DNA from: Rhytidiadelphus loreus | Taxonomy: Eukaryota > Streptophyta > Bryopsida > Hypnales > Hylocomiaceae | DNA length: 64,000 nucleotides | Assembly (NCBI GenBank): GCA_947034895.1 | Contig: OX344765.1 | Span: 13,335,001-13,399,000 of the forward strand | Direction of reading: 5' to 3' | Program-made: the position numbers and the translations under genes | Notes under the pieces: generated by a model | Database searches by the model: none | Told to the model about the DNA's origin: nothing | Seen by the model: the letters and a program-made list of their open reading frames with translations, nothing else | Shown here: positions 58,467 through 64,000 of the stretch, one piece after another | Position numbering within the stretch: the stretch's first letter is position 1 | Layout of the letters: each line of letters begins with the position of its first letter

Positions 58467-58784
58467 CATTAGATGTGATTCGGGGGGGCTAGAGGGCCGT
58501 TTCAGCCTATTCCCAGCCCCGTTCTCCCGTCCGTTCCCCCGGGCCCCATCAAACGCGGCTGACAGGTTTGTTTGTTTTTCAAAAAAAAAAAAATTTAAGT
58601 TCTTAAAATGGAAAACAAAGTTAATTTTTTTTTTTTTTTTTTTTTTTTTAAATGTCGACCTGGCAGTCGCTCGGCCAGGTCAGCAGGCCCTGCAAACGGC
58701 GATTTTCGTCCAGTTTCGTCAGTTTCGTCCAGTTTTCTTCTTGGGAACTCGCAGCCCTTCCCGATAGGCAAATCTCATCTAATG
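58467..58784. mobile_element. MITE, CATTAGATG family, copy 4
   Basis: 318 bp from CATTAGATGTGATTCGGG to AAATCTCATCTAATG. Contains a run of more than 20 T and the shared GGGAACTCGCAGCCC word also seen in copy 2. Confidence 0.65.
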
Positions 58785-59413
58785 CTTCCTTACTTTTGCA
58801 AACGGTATCCAAATGCCGTGTTCTCTAGTGCGTTGGAACCTTCTTTCACTTGCTACCAAGAAAACATGAAAATTTGATTGGACTAACCGGGCTCAATAGA
58901 AGGGAAAAAAAGTGGCATTTTTCGGGGTGCCTACCCTTAGGACATACAGAGCAAGGATAGAACCAAGAACACATAATGCCAAGTCTGGTTTTCAAGGCAG
59001 ATCTGTCCCCATTCCATTGGATAGTCAGAAAAGCGTTATAACTCATAATGTAAACCCTTCTTTCTACCCCCTTAGATTTGCAAAAAAGTACAGATACAAA
59101 CATCATTCTGTGATGAACTATTAAGTGTCCCATAATGCTCTCGAGCCTACCGTCTCTCGAGCATTACCTAGTCCATTTTTGTTGCAAGACACATCCATTC
59201 ACAAAACAAGGAAAGCTGATACAGATTGCTTGGTTTGATGGAGATGTTTAGCATCATGAATTGCCCATTGATAGAACTGAATAAAGCTGGCAGAGGATGC
59301 CAAGCTTTTACCCGTGCTCTCTGCTCTCTGTTTTGTCTCCCAGAGGCTTCAGCATGTGATTTGACAGCCTCTGGGAGACAAAGTCATGGAGCTCTTTTAC
59401 AAGGGGCGGGGTG
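58785..59413. other. Intergenic sequence
   Basis: No gene. CAGAGGCTTCAGCATG/ATGTGATTTGACAGCCTCTG near 59340-59375 forms a short inverted repeat. Confidence 0.4.
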
Positions 59414-59618
59414 GATTGACCCCTCACTCGGCCCTGTGGGCAAACCCTGGGATTATTTATTTTTCGCACATGAATTTTTTTGCAAATTTTTAATTCATTT
59501 TTGCGACCAGAGACCCCAAATTAGTTGGGAGAGGTCAAGAGTACAACCTAGAACGGTCCAAAATAGGAAGCTTTTCTTTTACATGCACCCCTGGTAAGGC
59601 TGAGCGAGGGGGTCAATC
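59414..59618. mobile_element. MITE, GAGCGAGGGGGTC family, copy b
   Basis: 205 bp from GATTGACCCCTCACTCGGCC to GAGCGAGGGGGTCAATC. Opposite orientation to 50934-51141, with recognisable interior similarity. Confidence 0.75.
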
Positions 59619-59807
59619 CACCCCGATCTTTTACAAGTAGGAACTGGATATAAACTAATTAAGCTTAGTGAGTGGAAACACATAAATTATGAAGGGAATT
59701 GATAAAGATTGGAGAGAGTCACTGTACCAGGGGGGAAGTTATAAACTTTAGGAGCTCCATTTCACATCTCACTTTCTCGGGGTGCAAAAGAGGCCCCGCA
59801 ATGTTGG

Positions 59808-60037
59808 TTAACCCTTAAACGTCGAAGGGGGGACCCTCGAAATCTTCCTTTTCTATTACCGTGTGAATCATTGACCTCCAGAATTGCAAAATTAGTCATT
59901 GGAAGTCAAACTACTGTAGAAGATCTTCCTTTTCCAAAACAAATTTAGAGGATGAATAGTTGCACTTCTGTCCTATACAGTTTGATTCCTTGTCATCCAT
60001 CGGACACAAAACGTCCGCCTCGACGTTCAAGGGTTAA
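59808..60037. mobile_element. MITE with TTAACCCTT termini
   Basis: 230 bp. The left end is TTAACCCTTAAACGTCGA; the right end, reverse-complemented, is TTAACCCTTGAACGTCGA. Clear inverted termini, no coding capacity. Confidence 0.8.
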
Positions 60038-60217
60038 TAATGTTATGAAGTCCATATGCACCTGTACATAACTTACTACCTCTGTCTCAAAATAAATCTG
60101 TAGTCTCTACAATAGTGGGAAACTAGTCAAAGTATCACGGATTTTAGTTATTGAAGTTGTTGAGATTTGAAACAACTTCATGAGAGACTCACTCCAAGGA
60201 TGACATTCAAGTATAAG

Positions 60218-60503
60218 GTAACTGCACCTAAAATCCAACACTTCCTAAAATTGCACACTAGAGATTCTTGCCTAAAATGTGCTCCCACTATTCATGAGAC
60301 TCTATAATCGCTTTTAAGAACACCTATTTTCAGCACTTTCAAAATTCATAATTAGTTTATTCTTAGGGTTGTGTCCAAAAAATGCATTCTAAGAGAATTT
60401 AGGATCCCTTTTTACTACCAACAAGAACCTACAAAAAAAATTCCAATATAATAATGGAAATCATGTTGAATTGCTTATTTGTGCAATTTGAGGTGTATAG
60501 TTA
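60218..60503. mobile_element. Dispersed ACACCTAAAATTGCAC repeat family, copy 4
   Basis: Both ends are visible: TAACTGCACCTAAAATCC at the left and, reverse-complemented from the right, TAACTATACACCTCAAATTG. This suggests a roughly 286-bp MITE. It contains TGTCCAAAAAATGCATTCTA, also seen in the other copies. Confidence 0.65.
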
Positions 60504-61126
60504 TTTGTGCAATTTTAGTTGCAACTTATTACTGATGTTCACTCTAGCTTAGTCCTGATGGATGGACCATCGTTGATAGCAATCACTTAAGTGTTAAATA
60601 AGCCTATTAATACTTTCTCACATGTTTTGGATTATTGGACCGACCTAACTTACCAAATCTGATCACTTTGGCGTACGAGGGGATGTGTACAGGTGTCAGT
60701 TGTCCATACTGAAAGACTGACCACACTACAGGTAACCACGAGTAAACATGTGACTGTGGTCAGTAAGTTAAGTTAGTGAGATTTGCTAGCAATACTACGG
60801 ACTGACAAAGCAATCAGCCATGAAAATCATGGTTGTCATGATACAATCCACGGCCTTTCCACTCATGGTCTAACTTACATCAACTGCTTTTCTTTTTGCA
60901 TTTTCTGTTTTTCAGCCACTCCAAACATTTTAGTTGATGGTACTAATTCTGGAAAAAAAAATTCAAAATATCTTTGTTATTTGGGTAGTAACAATAGAAT
61001 TTCTAGTGATTTTCAACAAATTTTAACAAAATTCCTGTAAAATCTAGCTAAATGACCACATTAAATTTCATGTAAGCAAGTAGTTGGACCAAAGTATTTG
61101 TAGAGACATTAATAGTAGCATATAGT
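60504..61126. other. Intergenic sequence
   Basis: No gene recognised. Confidence 0.4.
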
Positions 61127-61345
61127 TTAACCCTCGAGCACCCCAACTTCTCAAATCTAGCTTCTCAAAATTAAATTTTTTTCTTGTTTGACTATTATAA
61201 TCTTTTCAATGGTACAGTCAAAGACATGCCCTTTGCTTGAATGGAGCTTTGGACCTATCTCCAATCTCTAGGTGATAGTTTGATTGAAAATGAGTTTTGA
61301 AAGATCTGGATTTTAGTAAATAAGAGCTAGATGCTCAAGGGTTAA
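61127..61345. mobile_element. MITE with TTAACCCTYGAGCA termini
   Basis: 219 bp. The left end is TTAACCCTCGAGCACC; the right end, reverse-complemented, is TTAACCCTTGAGCATC. Probably related to the element at 59808 through the shared TTAACCCT start. Confidence 0.75.
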
Positions 61346-61854
61346 GAAGTAAGAGTTGGTCTTCATTGTTCACAATTCAAACTAAAACTCTCAAGGTAGA
61401 GTTCAAGTCATGGAGTTAGTAGATAAAGTAGATATACCCATTTCTAATTGGTTATCCAAAAGTGTGTGCAAATATATGTAAAAAATGAAATAGCAATTGA
61501 TTTCAAGAAGTATTACTCATTCATGTATACATCAAAATCAAATCGCAATTTTAGATAGACAATCTATAAAATAACCAATTGACATTTTGAAGGTTCACAT
61601 TCGAACTTTTTGAAATATTTCTCAATAGTTTTTTGTAAAGACAAATAGAATCAACATCTAACCAAGCACTACAAGAAAAACAGTGTATAAATGATTGCAA
61701 AAAATGACTACATAGGAGTCATTGTGGACAAAAATGACTACACTGTGATTTTGTTCCCTGGAGTCTTAGTGGACTAGTCATTGTTATAAATGACTGCCAT
61801 AGTATTATCACCATCCATTGTGAGCTTGGATGGGGTTTTGGATGAAACTTCCAA

Positions 61855-62110
61855 AGTAGTAAATCTAGGAAATTTGAATATTGTTTTTTGAAATCTAGGA
61901 TTATATTCTGAAATCTAGGAAATGTGAATATTTTTCTTCTAAAATCTAGGATTGTATTCTAAAATCTAGGAAATGTGAATATTATTTTTTGAAATCTAGG
62001 AAATGTGAATATTATTTTTTGAAATCTAGGAAATGTGAATATTTTTCTTCTGAAATTTAGGATTGTATTCTAAAATCTAGGAAATGTGAATATTATTTTC
62101 TAATATCTAG
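61855..62110. repeat. Tandem array, TGAAATCTAGGAAATGTGAA units
   Basis: Seven or so units of about 30-37 bp combining GAAATCTAGG, AAATGTGAATATT and TTTTTCTTC blocks, inside the CACTA element. Confidence 0.85.
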
Positions 62111-62355
62111 AAGATCTGAAGATTATTTTCGAGCTGTGGTGAAATGTGCAAAATGAGTACACCATGTACCGAACACCATATACAAATACATGACTCATAC
62201 ACCATATACAGATACATGATTCATACATTATATACCATATACATGATTCATACATCATACACCATATACATGATTCATTCATCATATACAAATACACAAT
62301 ACACTATATTTTGCATACGTGTCAAATGGATTTTCAAGCCATTTAGTGTGTGAAT

Positions 62356-62482
62356 CAGCGGGGGTTTTTTGGACATGTGTCCCTATGTTGGCTTCACTAT
62401 AGAGGCCAATTTTTGGAGGGATGAAGCCAGAGAGGTCAGATTTCTGACAGTTGAGCAAAATTTCGCCCAAAAAAAAACCCTG
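62356..62482. mobile_element. hAT-type MITE nested in the hairpin arm
   Basis: 127 bp starting CAGCGGGGGTTTTTTGG and ending CCAAAAAAAAACCCTG, flanked by the exact 8-bp duplication GTGTGAAT (62348-62355 and 62483-62490). CAG...CTG termini with an 8-bp duplication are diagnostic of hAT. Removing it restores the continuity of the left hairpin arm with the right arm. Confidence 0.9.
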
Positions 62483-62776
62483 GTGTGAATACAAAGAGTT
62501 CAAGTAACAAGCCTTTTATACAAGTGGGGTGGTAGGAGGCAAGACAAACCATGTGGGATTTGTAAAATGTTGATGCAATAGTAGAGTAGTGATGTAGAAG
62601 TCATTATGTAGTTGTGTTAGAGTATAATCCCTACTATTCTAACACAACTACATAATGACTTCTACATCACTACTCTACTATTGCATCAACATTTTACAAA
62701 TCCCACATGGTTTGTCTTGCCTCCTACCACCCCACTTGTATAAAAGGCTTGTTACTTGAACTCTTTGTATTCACAC
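62483..62776. repeat. Long near-perfect inverted repeat (139-bp arms)
   Basis: Arms 62483-62621 and 62638-62776 are reverse complements around a loop of about 16 nt. Beyond the nested MITE the symmetry continues (CAAGCCATTTAGT on the left, ACTAAATGGCTTG on the right), and a further block GTGAATATTATTTTCTAATA at 62086 matches 62810-62832. A transcript would fold into a long double-stranded RNA. Confidence 0.9.
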
Positions 62777-63095
62777 ACTAAATGGCTTGAAAATAATCTT
62801 CAAATCTTTTAGATATTAGAAAATAATATTCACATCATTTAAAGTGAAAAAAACAAGTTTTTCAGCACATTGCGGGACTAGATAAAGACAGCACGTTCCA
62901 GATGTAAAAATGTGGATGAAGACTCTCCATCGCTAAGCCGTCATCCTGTAGTCGCGAATGTGACTCTGAATTGACTCTAACGATGACAATCCCAAACCCT
63001 TGGTGCAATTAGGGAACATGAGTCATATTCAAGTCGTTCCGGACAAGCAGTCATTCTTCTATGGTTACATTCACCCCCATTTCCTTGTAGTGAAG

Positions 63096-64000
63096 GTAGT
63101 TTCAATTTTTGGAGAACTTTGTAGAATTAATTATGATTTTTAAAACCTTATACCTAAAGGTAGCTACCTCAATTTGTATGTAGGGGCACAAATCTCTCAC
63201 CCTTTGAACCTCCAAAGACTCAAAAGCAATATAATTAGGGCATCATTTATCTATTAAAACCCAAGTGAATTGATCAATAATCAACTATTGTGCAAGGGGG
63301 GGGGCTACATGTAAAAAGTGCTAGCATGTGAGCATAGAATCTATGAGCCCATGAGTGTAGGGGTCTATATTATAGACACCTTCTATATTTATACACATCT
63401 ATGTTATAGATTCTTTCCATATTATAGTATACCTATATTATAGGTATATATATTATAAACACCTTTACATGGTTGTAGGTACATATCTACAACTAGGTTC
63501 AAGGCTTGGAGGTTCATATCTCTAATCTCACTCACTGGCATCATTGTACTACATGTCACATCAAAACATTCAGAAACTATAAATGTTCTATATTTTTTGT
63601 ACTTACTTCCAAAGTCTTGTATATGTATTTAAATATTAATATTAATTAATTAAATGAAAAAATAGAGACTAAGGATGTATTAGGCTATGTCTCTTAAAGA
63701 GAATCCATATGAATATTTATTGCACCTAATATAAATCAAGTGAGTGATAAGTGAACCATTGGTCAATAGTTCCATATACAATCTTAACCCACTTAGGCAA
63801 AACATTTGGACCACAACATGGCATATGTAGAAAGAAATTTGACAATTTTTTCTTTCAAAATACTTACAACCCATGTATCTTTTGTTGTCGCAAAGCATTA
63901 GAAGGGATTTACCTTCTTTACAAGATTGCAAGTTCATTGCAATTCCCTGTAGTTCCCAAACTACGAGAATGCGTACATTGCTTCAGTCTAACTTGGTAGG
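63096..64000. other. AT-rich intergenic sequence
   Basis: No gene recognised. 63340-63480 has repeated TATATTATAG words similar to 8340-8460. Confidence 0.4.

Larger units (their letters stand above)
61667..63092. mobile_element. Non-autonomous CACTA transposon containing a hairpin
   Basis: 1,426 bp from CACTACAAGAAAAACAGTG to ATTTCCTTGTAGTG, flanked by the 3-bp duplication AAG (61664-61666 and 63093-63095). AAATGACTAC-type subterminal words recur at the left. No transposase. The interior holds a tandem array, a long inverted repeat and a nested hAT-type MITE. Confidence 0.9.

Noticed and set aside
1..64000. tRNA, rRNA or CRISPR-like arrays
   Set aside because: No cloverleaf, rRNA core or regular repeat-spacer array was recognised by eye on either strand; a covariance-model scan was not possible.

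Overview
This is nuclear DNA of a land plant: long AT-rich stretches dense in transposons, with a few GC-rich, intron-bearing genes. An intact nine-exon SnRK2 kinase of the ABA-signalling subclass, a plant-type QCR10 subunit of the bc1 complex and a splicing-factor SF3a60 relic support this. The DUF7869-type gene fits a seed-free plant, possibly a bryophyte, but the species cannot be fixed from sequence alone.

Layout. (1) 1-3.4 kb: intergenic, with an old inverted-repeat element. (2) 3.4-7.1 kb: SnRK2 copy A (+). (3) 10,710-31,922: a 21.2-kb DNA transposon with 25-bp terminal inverted repeats (one mismatch) and a possible 4-bp target duplication. It carries a decayed DUF7869 gene (-), a decayed multi-exon gene with a ParB-like segment and a possible DNA-methylase relic (+), an FCP1/HAD-like gene (+) and an unrecognised gene (+). 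About 21 copies of one 21-bp palindrome are scattered through it, in introns and in coding sequence. (4) 33-38 kb: short inverted-repeat elements, a CACTA element with its target duplication, and a gag-like retroelement relic. (5) 41.2-44.9 kb: SnRK2 copy B (-), the other arm of a large inverted duplication. The 3,383-bp core appears identical to copy A, introns included, while the outer flank is clearly diverged. (6) 45-64 kb: AT-rich DNA with QCR10 (-), an SF3a60 pseudogene (+), several MITE families, and a second CACTA element holding a long hairpin split by a hAT-type MITE.

The item most likely to be undescribed is the large transposon: DUF7869, ParB/methylase-like and HAD-like genes together with a dispersed 21-bp palindrome. 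Frameshifts and in-frame stops show that this copy's DUF7869 and ParB genes are no longer intact. The mechanism suggested here is inference.
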